Shown: positions 30,277 through 38,563, numbered from the stretch's first letter. The stretch is DNA of 64,000 nt from an uncultured Eubacteriales bacterium (GCA_902373515.1 CABKML010000003.1:19358-83357); one strand, 5' to 3'. The notes: generated from the letters alone by a model not told the origin. Program-made: numbers and translations.

Positions 30277-30633
30277 TTACATTTTCTCAAAATATTCCAC
30301 CGGCGTCACAAATACTGTCGCTCCGCTCAAAGTCACTTCTACCGGCATCGGCAAATATGTAGCACCCGGCAAAGCGGAAGCAACATTCGGATTGATCGCC
30401 ACACTGCGGGTGGAAGAATTTTTCCGGATAATATCCAGAACCTGTTTAACTTTGTCCGCCGGCACAACTGTAATCAAAGTCGTATTGCCGGAGCGCAGGA
30501 AACCGCCTGTAGAATTGAGTTTGGTTACGCTAAAATTATGGTTATTCAATTCCGACAATAAGCGCGGGCTGTCCTCATCATGAACAATAGAATAAACCAA
30601 TTTCATCTCCGTCTTATTAGTTTCATCCGTCAT
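30277..30633 (-). CDS. darA: Cyclic-di-AMP receptor DarA (PstA/YaaQ)
   Basis: A 118-residue PII-like protein. After an eight-residue leader, MKLVYSIVHDEDSPRLLSEL, LNSTGGFLRSGNTTLITVV and ATVFVTPVEYFEKM match the YaaQ/PstA family that binds cyclic di-AMP as a trimer. The ATG at 30633 has a strong GGGGAGGA seven bases upstream. The position between tmk and holB is the same as in Bacillus and Listeria. It implies that this organism uses c-di-AMP signalling, although the cyclase is not here. Confidence 0.94.
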   Translation of the reverse strand: MTDETNKTEMKLVYSIVHDEDSPRLLSELNNHNFSVTKLNSTGGFLRSGNTTLITVVPADKVKQVLDIIRKNSSTRSVAINPNVASALPGATYLPMPVEVTLSGATVFVTPVEYFEKM

Positions 30634-30700
30634 AGTTAAATCCTCCCCGAGCCTCCGGGCAATAAAATTTATTTAATTCTAACACAAATCCGCTCGGGCC

Positions 30701-30722
30701 ACATACGCCGCACATACGCCGC
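30701..30722. repeat. Two tandem copies of an 11-bp unit
   Basis: ACATACGCCGC is repeated twice without a gap in the tmk-darA intergenic space. No function apparent. Confidence 0.6.
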
Positions 30723-30749
30723 TATGTTTGCGGTAGTCTGTCGTTGTGC

Positions 30750-31394
30750 TTATCGTTGCATCTGTTCAAGAAGCTGCGAAAAATCGGCTTTTATTTGTGC
30801 CTGCACGACAGGCACGGCAGCTGTTGCATCCAAGAGTAAATAACGCGCTTCCTGTTTCTGTAAATGCAAATAAATACTGCGTACGCGGTGCCAAAATTCG
30901 CCATCAGCGATCAAGTCCAAGCGATCCTCGGCCGCATTACTCGTCTGTTGCAGACGCTGCAGGGCAACTGCACGCGGCAAATCCAGATAATAAGTCCGAT
31001 CAATCACCAAATCGCCCAGAATATTGCGACAAAGGCTATTAACTAAATTAGCATCCAGACCTCGACCGCCGCCTTGATAAGCGAGCGTACTGTCGATGAA
31101 GCGATCCATAATAACTATTTTTCCCGCCGCCAAAGCAGGTTTTATTTTTTCAGCGATAATTTCGGCTCTGGCCGCAGAAAACAGCAATAATTCCGCCAAA
31201 TCGTTAATTTTCAAATCAGGTCTGGTACTTTTAAGCAAAGTTCTGATTTCTTCACCTAAAACAGTTCCGCCCGGCTCCCGTAAATAGATATAAGGCAAAT
31301 GAAGTTGCTGCAAATATTGCTGAAACAAATTAATTTGCGTCGTTTTTCCGGCCCCGTCAAGGCCTTCAAAAGTTATCAATAATGAATTTTTCAT
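30750..31394 (-). CDS. tmk: Thymidylate kinase
   Basis: A 214-residue dTMP kinase making dTDP for DNA synthesis. The P-loop GLDGAGKTTQ lies at residues 11-20, the DR[FYW] motif is MDRFIDSTLAYQG, and YLREPGGTVLGEEIR and YYLDLPRAVALQR are conserved. It normally opens the tmk-darA-holB-ricT run of Firmicutes; here two small hypothetical genes precede it. It links functionally with thyA in the same window. Confidence 0.96.
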   Translation of the reverse strand: MKNSLLITFEGLDGAGKTTQINLFQQYLQQLHLPYIYLREPGGTVLGEEIRTLLKSTRPDLKINDLAELLLFSAARAEIIAEKIKPALAAGKIVIMDRFIDSTLAYQGGGRGLDANLVNSLCRNILGDLVIDRTYYLDLPRAVALQRLQQTSNAAEDRLDLIADGEFWHRVRSIYLHLQKQEARYLLLDATAAVPVVQAQIKADFSQLLEQMQR

Positions 31395-31412
31395 AAATGC
31401 GCACGTCTCGCC

Positions 31413-31835
31413 TCAAACCAGGCTGACTTCAGTTGTCCTTAATTCCGCTAAGGCCAATTCAATCTCTTTTTGCAATCTTGTACAATCCTGGGCAATATCG
31501 GCAGCTGTCTCACTGACACGTTCCCGGTTTTTGCCGAATCGACGATTCTTATTCAGCTTATCTTTTCTGACCGGCGCCTCATTGCTAAGCTGTTGCATAT
31601 TATCCCGGCCGACAGCACGGGCTTCAGGATAGCGCAATTCCCGTTTCTTGCTCAGTCCCTGTTGGGAGGCATCGTTGCCGTTATTGAGCGCTGCTCGCCG
31701 TTTTCGGCTTTCGGCACTGAACGGTTTCTTTTCCGTTTCGCTCTTATTTTCCGACCGGTTGGTCTTATCTTTGTTGCGGCGACGATTATAGACAGGCTGT
31801 CCACCCTTACTGAAATCGTTGAATTCTCTCACCAT
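31413..31835 (-). CDS. Hypothetical basic, low-complexity protein
   Basis: I do not recognise this 140-residue protein. It is hydrophilic and strongly basic, rich in Arg, Lys, Asn and Ser (NRRRNKDKTNRSENK), probably disordered for the first 110 residues, ending in a predicted helix (CTRLQKEIELALAELRTTEV). The ATG at 31835 is chosen over an upstream GTG because AAAGGAAAA precedes it. It lies 18 bp before tmk and is probably the leading part of that operon. Nucleic-acid binding would suit the charge but is a guess. Confidence 0.65.
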   Translation of the reverse strand: MVREFNDFSKGGQPVYNRRRNKDKTNRSENKSETEKKPFSAESRKRRAALNNGNDASQQGLSKKRELRYPEARAVGRDNMQQLSNEAPVRKDKLNKNRRFGKNRERVSETAADIAQDCTRLQKEIELALAELRTTEVSLV

Positions 31836-31883
31836 AAATAATTTTCCTTTCGCCTGCTGCACCCGGCAGCGCCTGTTCAGCGT

Positions 31884-32795
31884 CTAAGCATTATAATTAA
31901 AATTCCACGGACGATAAAATCTTTCCAAAACTTCACCGTAAAGTTCTTCTACCCGTAAGCCGTTTATAATCAGCTCATCCTTCAATTCTCCGAAGCTGAA
32001 ATCGTAATTAAAGCAATACATAAATTTATCATGGGCATAACCGCTGGCAATCACTTTAGTTGCTTTTACATCCTGAATTTTCTTACCTTTATTGCTTTTC
32101 CCCGTTTTATTATTGTCTTTAACGACTTCGGTTTTTACAAATGTAGCGGCCGGAATCCCCAACTGCGCCAATTTATCAACCTTTAAAGGTAATACCGAGC
32201 TTTCAAAATATATAGCCTGCAATTCGGGAATATTCAATTGTTTGATCTTAGCTGTGCAATCCAAAATTGCCTTGCTCATATCTTCCCGGCTCTTAATTTT
32301 ACCGTTGAAACGGATCAACAGACGGGCCTCAGGTCGAACTTCTTTTTCATGTTTTCCAGGATAAAAGACTTGAATGGAATAGCGTGAAACATATGGATGA
32401 AATTCATGCTGCAGCAGCTTACCGGCCTGATCGTTGACGGCTTTTGCCGCCTTCTGCTCTTTATAATTGTCACTATATTGACTGTCAGGTTCCCACAAAT
32501 CGGAATTTTGCCCGTCGGAGGCCGCTTGAGCGTCGTGTTTAACAGCCGGCTTACGCAGACGATAAGTGGATTTAGCCAGAAAGTCGACCTTATCCTGCAT
32601 ATCATGAACAGATAATTCATAGCGTAAAGGGAACAGCCGGACAATCGGCTTGGCCAAAACAAACTTATTGTTCGGATACGTTTTATTCAGATATGCTCTA
32701 AATCCGCTATTAATCCCGGCCTGTACCGCCTGTAAACCTAAAAACAGCACCAGCACCACTATTGAGGTAATAATTAATCGTCGATAACGCTGCAT
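31884..32795 (-). CDS. Hypothetical membrane-anchored protein
   Basis: A 303-residue protein of no family I recognise. One N-terminal membrane helix (LIITSIVVLVLFLGLQAVQA, about residues 7-26) leads an extracellular region. A conserved-looking VLAKPIVRLFPLRYELSVHD is followed by a Lys/Asp linker and a second folded part with PEARLLIRFNGKIKSREDMS. The ATG at 32795 (MQRYRR) is chosen over one 11 codons upstream because GGGAGTG precedes it. It is 48 bp from the next gene on the same strand, so it may head the tmk operon. Confidence 0.72.
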   Translation of the reverse strand: MQRYRRLIITSIVVLVLFLGLQAVQAGINSGFRAYLNKTYPNNKFVLAKPIVRLFPLRYELSVHDMQDKVDFLAKSTYRLRKPAVKHDAQAASDGQNSDLWEPDSQYSDNYKEQKAAKAVNDQAGKLLQHEFHPYVSRYSIQVFYPGKHEKEVRPEARLLIRFNGKIKSREDMSKAILDCTAKIKQLNIPELQAIYFESSVLPLKVDKLAQLGIPAATFVKTEVVKDNNKTGKSNKGKKIQDVKATKVIASGYAHDKFMYCFNYDFSFGELKDELIINGLRVEELYGEVLERFYRPWNFNYNA

Positions 32796-32878
32796 CTTTT
32801 CACTCCCATGTATAACTTCGATTATCATACCACAAATCGGAGTATTTCAACCGTTGTCAATCTGACGGTATATAAATT

Positions 32879-32914
32879 TTGCCCTGTCACCGCTAATTAC
32901 GGACAACAGGGCAA
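32879..32914 (-). terminator. Hairpin downstream of thiT
   Basis: TTGCCCTGT (32879-32887) and ACAGGGCAA (32906-32914) are perfect inverted 9-bp arms 18 bp past the thiT stop. On the minus strand the stem is followed by AAAATTTATA rather than a clean T run, so termination strength is uncertain. Confidence 0.55.
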
Positions 32915-32932
32915 TTGAAGCTTGGCAGCCGT

Positions 32933-33508
32933 CTATTTTTTCAGACGGGTCAAAGCCGGTTGTAAGAGAATAATACCCAAAATAGCCAACAGCGTGTTCA
33001 CGATGCCGTAAGGAATATTATATGTTGCAGAGCCGATGAAAGCTTCTAACCAACTCTTACCCGCCATATAGAAGAAAACTCCTGAAAAAATGGCAAAGAG
33101 GATGCGGACACAGCCGGCGATTAAGCAGCAAAGAACATTGGCAATATTAATTCTTTGTTTGTTAAGAGCAGGAAATTTCCGATTCAGCGTACAGGCAAAA
33201 CCGGCCAAACCCAAGCTGCCGTAGGCCAGAATATAATCCAACAGAACTTGAACTACATTAACAAAATAAGGATGAAGAATAAAATCAAGCAAGCCGAATA
33301 TTGCGCCGACCAACATGCCCTTGCCCACGCCGTGACGAACGGCAAAGACAAACAAGGGTAAATAACCGAACAAATTAATCGAACCGCCTGCAGGCATTTG
33401 ATACAATTTGAACCGGCTCAACACAATCGCCAATGCCAACATAACGGCGCCTTCAGCCAGAACATATATCTTCTTGCTGTCAAATTTTTTACTACTTTCT
33501 TCAGGCAT
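32933..33508 (-). CDS. thiT: Thiamine ECF transporter S component ThiT
   Basis: A 191-residue membrane protein with about six helices that binds thiamine and works with the shared ECF energising module (not in this window). AEGAVMLALAIVLSRFKLYQMPAGGSINL carries the ThiT signature around residues 19-47, split here as a helix followed by MPAGGSIN. LPLFVFAVRHGVGKG and the later LDYILAYGSLG add conserved thiamine-site aromatics. A TPP riboswitch lies in its leader, which strongly supports the thiamine call. GAGAAAGAGG precedes the ATG. Confidence 0.94.
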   Translation of the reverse strand: MPEESSKKFDSKKIYVLAEGAVMLALAIVLSRFKLYQMPAGGSINLFGYLPLFVFAVRHGVGKGMLVGAIFGLLDFILHPYFVNVVQVLLDYILAYGSLGLAGFACTLNRKFPALNKQRINIANVLCCLIAGCVRILFAIFSGVFFYMAGKSWLEAFIGSATYNIPYGIVNTLLAILGIILLQPALTRLKK

Positions 33509-33565
33509 AAAAACCTCTTTCTCCCAATCCGCTTATATTAATCAACCGCTGAAATACGGGAAAAA

Positions 33566-33607
33566 CAAAAATGAAACGGCAAAATCGCAAAAATGAAACG
33601 GCAAAAT
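33566..33607. repeat. Tandem 22-bp repeat in the thiT leader
   Basis: CAAAAATGAAACGGCAAAAT occurs at 33566-33585 and again at 33588-33607, separated by two bases. On the minus strand each copy contains GCCGTTTCATTTTTG, the 3' arm and T run of a possible terminator whose 5' arm AACGGC is at 33613-33618. Confidence 0.85.
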
Positions 33608-33614
33608 AAACAGC

Positions 33615-33702
33615 CGTTATGATTCCCTCCGCCGGCATTATCCGGATCAGGTAATGATGGTCCTTGCGTCTCAGCTGTCTCAACAGCTCCCATACCATAA
33701 CG
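33615..33702 (-). promoter_or_regulatory. TPP riboswitch controlling thiT
   Basis: On the minus strand the thi-box elements occur in order: GGGAGC, CTGAGA, ACCTGATCCGGATAATGCC and GCGGAGGGA. They are closed by P1 arms CGTTATG (33696-33702) and CATAACG (33615-33621). Thiamine pyrophosphate binding normally turns the downstream gene off. The P1 3' arm overlaps the 5' arm of a terminator-like hairpin. Confidence 0.96.
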
Positions 33703-33725
33703 ATTAATTCAGGATTAATGTCTAA

Positions 33726-33734
33726 ATTATAGCA
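33726..33734 (-). promoter_or_regulatory. Extended -10 promoter of the thiT riboswitch transcript
   Basis: On the minus strand TGCTATAAT is an extended -10 element about 25 bp upstream of the riboswitch. No convincing -35 was found. Confidence 0.55.
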
Positions 33735-33819
33735 CCTGCATGAAAGTTTAACAGGCAAACTGAGAGAAGAAACGGCAATAAATTTAACCGCAAACAAATT
33801 TCGCCGCAAAATTTATAAA

Positions 33820-33844
33820 GCCGGCGGAGATAATTGCCGCCGGC
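33820..33844 (-). terminator. Terminator after proS
   Basis: GCCGGCGG and CCGCCGGC are perfect 8-bp arms around an 8-base loop, followed on the minus strand by TTTATAAATTTT. It lies just past the proS stop. Confidence 0.75.
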
Positions 33845-33866
33845 CGATTTTCCCGAGTCGGAGATT

Positions 33867-35726
33867 TCAGCCTAAAATACGACTGACAAAATCGGAAATT
33901 TCCGTAATTTTAACCATTTGCACATCCTGCAAATCGCTCGGAACATCCGTACCGTTAAGCTTCACTTCCACCAAACCGTCGGCAATACTGCGACCGACAG
34001 TAATTCGGCAATAAGCTCCGACCAGCTCCATATCGTTAAACTTGACACCGACACGCTCTTTCCGATCATCCAGAACAATGTCGTAACGGCGAGCGTCCAA
34101 ACTGTCATAAATTTTTTCGGCCACCTGCATCTGTTCCGCATTGGTATTATTGACAACCACGATTGCCACTTGAATCGGAGCTAAGTGTTTCGGCCATAGT
34201 AAGCCCTTTTCCGTATGTTGCTGTTCAACCATGGCGGCTAAAGTTCGACCGATGCCGATGCCGTAGCAGCCCATTTCCACATATTGCCGCTGATTATTCT
34301 CATCGACATAAGTTAAATTCAGAGCCTTGGCATATTTACTACCGAGTTTGAAAGTGTTGCCGACTTCAATGCCGTGCTTGAATTCCACTTTTCCCTTACC
34401 GTTGACGCAAGTATCACCGGCAGCAATATTACGCACATCGGCAATTGTTACGCGTCCGCTGACGTAAGGCAAACTCGCCTGTAAAGTCTGTTTTTGTTCC
34501 AAAGTCAAGTGCCGGAAATCAGCAAGCGCCATTTCTGTCTGTAATTCCGTTAAAGCCTTTTGCAAGTCGGCAATTTTCGTCCAATGACAATGAATCAGGT
34601 GATGTCCGTCCTGATTGGCACCCACAACGAAATCATCCAGACAAGCTGCTTCCTGATCGACAACAAGCGGTAAATTCAAGTCGAAGGGACCGACAGAACC
34701 GACATTGGCACCGGTGAGCTCTTTAACCTTTTCTTCGTCCGCTAAATTCAAATTAACAGCGTGTAAAAGCTTTTGTAACTTTGTTTCATTCACCGCCCGA
34801 TCACCGCGGACAAGCACGGCAACATACTTCGTTTGCTCACTTTCAGCGGAATTATAGGCATAAATTAAGCTCTTGACAATTGAAGTCGGCAATATACCGT
34901 AACGTTCCTGCAATTCGTCGATAGTATGACCGTCAGGTGTGGACAATAAAGTGAAATCGTCTCCCGGCAATGTGCACACCGGCAAGTTGTCAGTTTCTGC
35001 AAGGCATTCTGCTACTTCCAAATTGGAAGCATAAGCCGATTGCGGTTCATAAACGACAATATCTTCACCGATAGAACAAATAGCCTGGAATTCTTCCGAC
35101 AACAAGCCGCCCATCACTCCCGTATCGGCCCGTACAATAGCATAATGTAAGCCGACACGGTCGAAAATCCGTTTGTAAGCTTCAAACATCTCCTTGTATT
35201 GTACATCCAGGCCCTCTAAATCCCGCGCAAAAGTATAGGAATCTTTCATCACGAATTGCCGCACCCGAATCAAGCCGAAACGCGGTCTGGGTTCATCCCG
35301 GAACTTAGTTTGAATTTGATACAGCGACAAGGGCAAATCTTTGTATGAATTTACCGCCTGTTTGCAAGCTTCCGTGAATAATTCCTCATGTGTCGGACCC
35401 AAAACATAATCTTTGCCGTAACGATCATGCAATTGAAAAATCGACGGTCCGAAATTTTCCAAACGACCGCTGGCTGCATAAACTTCGCTGGGAATCAAAA
35501 CCGGCATCACCAGCTCCTGACTGCCGATAGCGTCCATTTCTTCGCGCACTATATTCTCAATTTTTTGGCAAATACGATGTCCCAAAGGTAAAAGAGTATA
35601 AATACCGGCGCCCACTTTTTTTATATAGCCGGCTCGCACCAGAAGATTGCCGCTGACAGAATCTTCGTCCCGCACAGCCTCTCTTAAAGTCGGAAAATAG
35701 GCCTGACTTAATTTTAATTTACCCAT
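33867..35726 (-). CDS. proS: Prolyl-tRNA synthetase (bacterial type)
   Basis: A 619-residue class II synthetase charging tRNA-Pro. Motif 1 (REEMDAIGSQELVMPVL) and motif 2 (TKFRDEPRPRFGLIRVRQF) are in the first 160 residues. A long insertion (about 225-395), including VLVRGDRAVNETKL, is the YbaK-like editing domain of the bacterial form. Motif 3 is GCYGIGIGRTLAA, and a C-terminal anticodon-binding domain follows. The ATG follows AGAGGAG. It is flanked by terminators and so is probably a single-gene unit; no T-box leader was seen. Confidence 0.97.
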   Translation of the reverse strand: MGKLKLSQAYFPTLREAVRDEDSVSGNLLVRAGYIKKVGAGIYTLLPLGHRICQKIENIVREEMDAIGSQELVMPVLIPSEVYAASGRLENFGPSIFQLHDRYGKDYVLGPTHEELFTEACKQAVNSYKDLPLSLYQIQTKFRDEPRPRFGLIRVRQFVMKDSYTFARDLEGLDVQYKEMFEAYKRIFDRVGLHYAIVRADTGVMGGLLSEEFQAICSIGEDIVVYEPQSAYASNLEVAECLAETDNLPVCTLPGDDFTLLSTPDGHTIDELQERYGILPTSIVKSLIYAYNSAESEQTKYVAVLVRGDRAVNETKLQKLLHAVNLNLADEEKVKELTGANVGSVGPFDLNLPLVVDQEAACLDDFVVGANQDGHHLIHCHWTKIADLQKALTELQTEMALADFRHLTLEQKQTLQASLPYVSGRVTIADVRNIAAGDTCVNGKGKVEFKHGIEVGNTFKLGSKYAKALNLTYVDENNQRQYVEMGCYGIGIGRTLAAMVEQQHTEKGLLWPKHLAPIQVAIVVVNNTNAEQMQVAEKIYDSLDARRYDIVLDDRKERVGVKFNDMELVGAYCRITVGRSIADGLVEVKLNGTDVPSDLQDVQMVKITEISDFVSRILG

Positions 35727-35772
35727 ATATATCTCCTCTAAGTCCGATTATAGTTAAATAACGGTAAAATAT

Positions 35773-35806
35773 TAAAAAAGACCACAGCTTCGGGGCCATG
35801 GTCCTT
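35773..35806 (-). terminator. Terminator after rplM-rpsI
   Basis: On the minus strand the imperfect stem GGACCATGGC / GCTGTGGTC around a short CCCGAA loop is followed by six T, 23 bp after the rpsI stop. Confidence 0.8.
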
Positions 35807-35828
35807 TGCAAGCAACAACACCCGAAGC

Positions 35829-36251
35829 TTAACGCTTGGAGAATTGCGGTGCTTTACGAGCTTTTTTCAAGCCGTACTTCTTACGTTCTTTCATACGGGA
35901 ATCACGAGTCAGGAAACCTGCACGTTTCAAAGGTGTATGGAAAGTAGCGTCGTCATTGGAGCATAAGGCTCTGGCAATACCGTGACGGATAGCACCGGCT
36001 TGACCGGAAATACCGCCGCCTGTAACTTCAGCGATAACATCAAATTTTGTTGCTGTATCTGTTGTTTCCAACGGTTGACGAATAATCAGCTTCAATGTAT
36101 CCAAGCCGAAATAATCATCGATGTCCTTACCGTTAACTGTAATTTTACCTTCACCGGCAATTAAACGGACCTTAGCTACCGCATTCTTACGGCGACCGGT
36201 ACCATAATAATAAACTTGGCCATTCGGGGCCTTCAATGTCTTTGCAATCAT
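35829..36251 (-). CDS. rpsI: Ribosomal protein S9 (uS9)
   Basis: A 140-residue uS9. [17 protein letters not shown] at the N-terminus, [19 protein letters not shown] in the middle and the basic tail ending in [11 protein letters not shown], which reaches the P-site tRNA, are all conserved. The tail ends in SKR as usual. It lies 16 bp after rplM, the universal L13-S9 pair. Confidence 0.97.
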   Translation of the reverse strand: MIAKTLKAPNGQVYYYGTGRRKNAVAKVRLIAGEGKITVNGKDIDDYFGLDTLKLIIRQPLETTDTATKFDVIAEVTGGGISGQAGAIRHGIARALCSNDDATFHTPLKRAGFLTRDSRMKERKKYGLKKARKAPQFSKR

Positions 36252-36267
36252 GATTTACCTCCCCAAA

Positions 36268-36696
36268 TTATAACTTCAGTTCTTCCGGCTTCTGGGCCTG
36301 CTGCTCATGTTCGGCGCCGGCATAAACCTTCAATTTACGATACATCTGACGTCCCAACTTGGTGTGCGGCAACATACCTTTAACTGCCAATTCAACCGGC
36401 TGTGTCGGATGTTTTTTAATAAAATCGGCATAACGTACGCACTTCAATCCGCCCGGATAGTTCGAGTGATGACGATATTCTTTTTGTTGCCATTTATCAC
36501 CGGTCATTGAAATTTTCTCGGCATTAATCACGATTACATAATCGCCGCAATCGACATTCGGTGTGAAAATAGGCTTGTCCTTACCGATTAAAACGGCGGC
36601 AACTTTGGCTGCTAAACGACCTAAAGTCTGACCTTCAGCATCCACAACATACCACTTACGCTTTAATTCCAAAGGTTTAGCAACAACAGTTTTCAT
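36268..36696 (-). CDS. rplM: Ribosomal protein L13 (uL13)
   Basis: A 142-residue uL13, exactly the usual length when started at MKTVVAKP (36696). That ATG has GGAGG eight bases upstream; an ATG five codons earlier lies over the ribosome binding site. [38 protein letters not shown] and [19 protein letters not shown] are family signatures. It is the first gene of the rplM-rpsI operon, driven by a near-consensus promoter at 36754-36781. Confidence 0.97.
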   Translation of the reverse strand: MKTVVAKPLELKRKWYVVDAEGQTLGRLAAKVAAVLIGKDKPIFTPNVDCGDYVIVINAEKISMTGDKWQQKEYRHHSNYPGGLKCVRYADFIKKHPTQPVELAVKGMLPHTKLGRQMYRKLKVYAGAEHEQQAQKPEELKL

Positions 36697-36753
36697 TCCT
36701 AAATCCTCCATAGATATTATTCATCTTTACGCTTTTTCATATAACGCTCTGCT

Positions 36754-36781
36754 AGAATAACACATTTATCGCCAATGTCAA
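36754..36781 (-). promoter_or_regulatory. Promoter of rplM-rpsI
   Basis: On the minus strand TTGACA (36776-36781), a 16-bp spacer and TATTCT (36754-36759). The leader before rplM is about 50 nt; no L13-binding site was recognised. Confidence 0.8.
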
Positions 36782-36834
36782 GCTTATTTTCGCCGTTTTC
36801 GGCTTATTATTTATGTTTTCCCTGTTTTTTCTCT

Positions 36835-37662
36835 TTAATTCTCTTGTAATCGCCCGTTTTCTTCTTCATCTTTTTTATTTTGATGATAAGCAGAGGAGCG
36901 GGAACGGAAAATTTCGCAATTTTGCAAATCCCGATTAATCTCTTCCTCCTGTCTCAAAGGTGAGTCGGGCGCCTGATAATAAGCTTGCAAACGTCTAACC
37001 TCCGCTTCTTCGCCTTTACGGGCAATCATCTGATAAATCGCCAAACCGTCCTGCCGAAATTTCTCCTCATATTCCGTGCTGATACCGGTAACGTCCTCTT
37101 CTTTACTTATGTTTTCCTTAGCGAAGGTCAAAGTAAAGCCCATATATTGCAAATAAATTTTAGAAGCGTTGAAAAAATCATAGTTATCGGTTTTAAGATA
37201 AATCTCTCCGCCGACAGCTAAAATTCGCAAATAGCTTGCTAAAAATTCCGGGTAGGTCAAGCGCCGCTTGTGGTGGGCTTTTTTGGGCCAGGGCGTTGAA
37301 AAATTCAAATAAATTCGTGCAACTTCGTTCGGCGCAAATATTTGTTCCAAATGTTCCGCCGTCCCGTAAATTAAATTCAGCGGAGCTGCAGCTTCTGCTT
37401 TTGCTCGTTGTTCTTCACTCTTTTTAACGGCGAAACATAAAGCGTTAATTTCGCTGTCCATCCCGATCAGTCCGATATTCTCCTGCGTGCGAGCTAAGCC
37501 GGTAATAAATTTGCCTTTGCCGCAACCGATTTCCAAATAAATTTTCTGCCGCTGCAAAATTTCTCGCCACTTGCCCCGATTTTTCGCAGCTTCTGCTGTT
37601 GTTAAGCAGATATTGCTCTCCTGTATTGCTGTTTCAGCCCATTTTTTCTTTCTGACGCGCAT
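36835..37662 (-). CDS. trmB: tRNA (guanine-46-N7)-methyltransferase
   Basis: A 275-residue SAM methyltransferase. YLEIGCGKGKFITGLA is the SAM-binding loop, NFSTPWPKKAHHKRRLTYPE is the TrmB catalytic block (usually NFSDPWPKKRH, here with S-T replacing S-D), and EIYLKTDNYDFF follows. It installs m7G46 in the tRNA variable loop. The last 45 residues are a hydrophilic, Arg/Glu-rich extension beyond the usual end. It is a stand-alone gene with AAGGATG before its ATG. Confidence 0.93.
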   Translation of the reverse strand: MRVRKKKWAETAIQESNICLTTAEAAKNRGKWREILQRQKIYLEIGCGKGKFITGLARTQENIGLIGMDSEINALCFAVKKSEEQRAKAEAAAPLNLIYGTAEHLEQIFAPNEVARIYLNFSTPWPKKAHHKRRLTYPEFLASYLRILAVGGEIYLKTDNYDFFNASKIYLQYMGFTLTFAKENISKEEDVTGISTEYEEKFRQDGLAIYQMIARKGEEAEVRRLQAYYQAPDSPLRQEEEINRDLQNCEIFRSRSSAYHQNKKDEEENGRLQEN

Positions 37663-37867
37663 AATTTCATCCTTGTTGTAAATTTTATCTTAACATGCAC
37701 CAGTTTAGCATAGTATCGCTTTTCCGACATTATTATTGCGCCGCTGCCGCTCGCTCAAAGTTGCTAACTGCATACATTTGCAACTGTAAGTCCACTAAAG
37801 GCAAGTTATCCAAAAATATCGTGCTTTTTTTGTTCAGTTTGTAGATTATTTATTGATAGTTGAAGTT

Positions 37868-37913
37868 TTTGATATCTTTAAAGTGTTCATTCTGTTAAAA
37901 TAAAGATATCAAA
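37868..37913. repeat. Perfect 13-bp inverted repeat, 20-bp spacer
   Basis: TTTGATATCTTTA (37868-37880) and TAAAGATATCAAA (37901-37913) are exact inverted copies, ending 27 bp before the ATG of the orphan membrane protein. This could be an operator covering its promoter or a structured leader. Confidence 0.9.
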
Positions 37914-37940
37914 TTAAGCATTTGTGGGAGGGCTTACCTT

Positions 37941-38339
37941 ATGAATCTGCTAATGTATAAAATGGATCCTAAGGAAAATTTCAAATCACACCTTTCTGTA
38001 TTTGTTTTTCTTATAATATTGAGTGGTTTGGAATTAGCACTTGTTAAAGAGCGAAAAACGCTCTGGATACCTCTCGTGTGGTCACTGATTACCTTACTTA
38101 TTGCTTACAAAGCCAGAAATTTGTCCGAAACGAAAGAAATTGAACGAGCATATTTATTAGGTTCATTTTGTCCTTCAATTCTACAAGTTATATTAATATG
38201 GCCATTGTATTTCTGTTTCTATCCTCGTATGTTCAATCTCCATTTAACTCTGATGGCAAATATTCCGTTCTTTCTCGTGCCGTTGCTTGTCTATTTACAT
38301 CGCAAACATAGGCTCAAACTGAATAAATTGCCTAACTAA
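37941..38339 (+). CDS. Hypothetical small membrane protein
   Basis: A 132-residue protein I do not recognise. It has about four hydrophobic helices: LSVFVFLIILSGLELAL, LWIPLVWSLITLLIAY, FCPSILQVILIWPLYFCFY and ANIPFFLVPLLVYLH. The tail is basic (RKHRLKLNKLPN). GGGAGGG lies eight bases before the ATG. It is the only plus-strand gene between 22 and 43 kb and looks more AT-rich than its neighbours; it sits between a perfect inverted repeat and a hairpin next to a tRNA gene, which could mean it arrived by transfer. That is inference. Confidence 0.7.
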   Translation: MNLLMYKMDPKENFKSHLSVFVFLIILSGLELALVKERKTLWIPLVWSLITLLIAYKARNLSETKEIERAYLLGSFCPSILQVILIWPLYFCFYPRMFNLHLTLMANIPFFLVPLLVYLHRKHRLKLNKLPN

Positions 38340-38351
38340 TCCAATCTAATC

Positions 38352-38399
38352 AATTCAAGCTGTCTAAATAAGTACTGATCTTATGCGGCAGCTTGAATT
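38352..38399 (+). terminator. Long hairpin after the orphan membrane protein
   Basis: AATTCAAGCTG (38352-38362) and CAGCTTGAATT (38389-38399) are exact 11-bp arms around 26 bases that contain a further ATAAG/CTTAT pairing. It follows the stop by 12 bp. No proper T run follows, so it may be a terminator or just a stable 3' structure. Confidence 0.5.
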
Positions 38400-38446
38400 A
38401 TTATCGTGTTTATTTTAATCGGCGTATTTGAACTAATACATTCCGT

Positions 38447-38475
38447 TTGAAATAAAGTCGCCATACCTATATAAT
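38447..38475 (+). promoter_or_regulatory. Promoter of tRNA-Arg
   Basis: TTGAAA (38447-38452), a 17-bp spacer and TATAAT (38470-38475), ten bases before the mature tRNA 5' end. Confidence 0.85.
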
Positions 38476-38484
38476 AACTATGAT

Positions 38485-38556
38485 GTCCCGTTGGCCTAAC
38501 GGATAAGGCAACAGTTTCCGGAGCTGTTGATGTGGGTTCGATTCCTATACGGGACG
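38485..38556 (+). tRNA. tRNA-Arg (anticodon CCG)
   Basis: Acceptor arms GTCCCGT/ACGGGAC, D loop TAACGGATAAGGC, anticodon loop TTCCGGA (anticodon CCG, reading CGG) and T loop GGTTCGATTCC. The discriminator is G; no CCA is encoded. It has its own promoter and terminator. The 400-bp stretch 38340-38739 holds only this gene, its signals and flanking hairpins. Confidence 0.96.
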
Positions 38557-38563
38557 TATATCG

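Noticed and set aside
30701..30722. Tandem 11-bp repeat as a CRISPR remnant
   Set aside because: Two direct copies with no spacer; no cas gene or array anywhere in the window.
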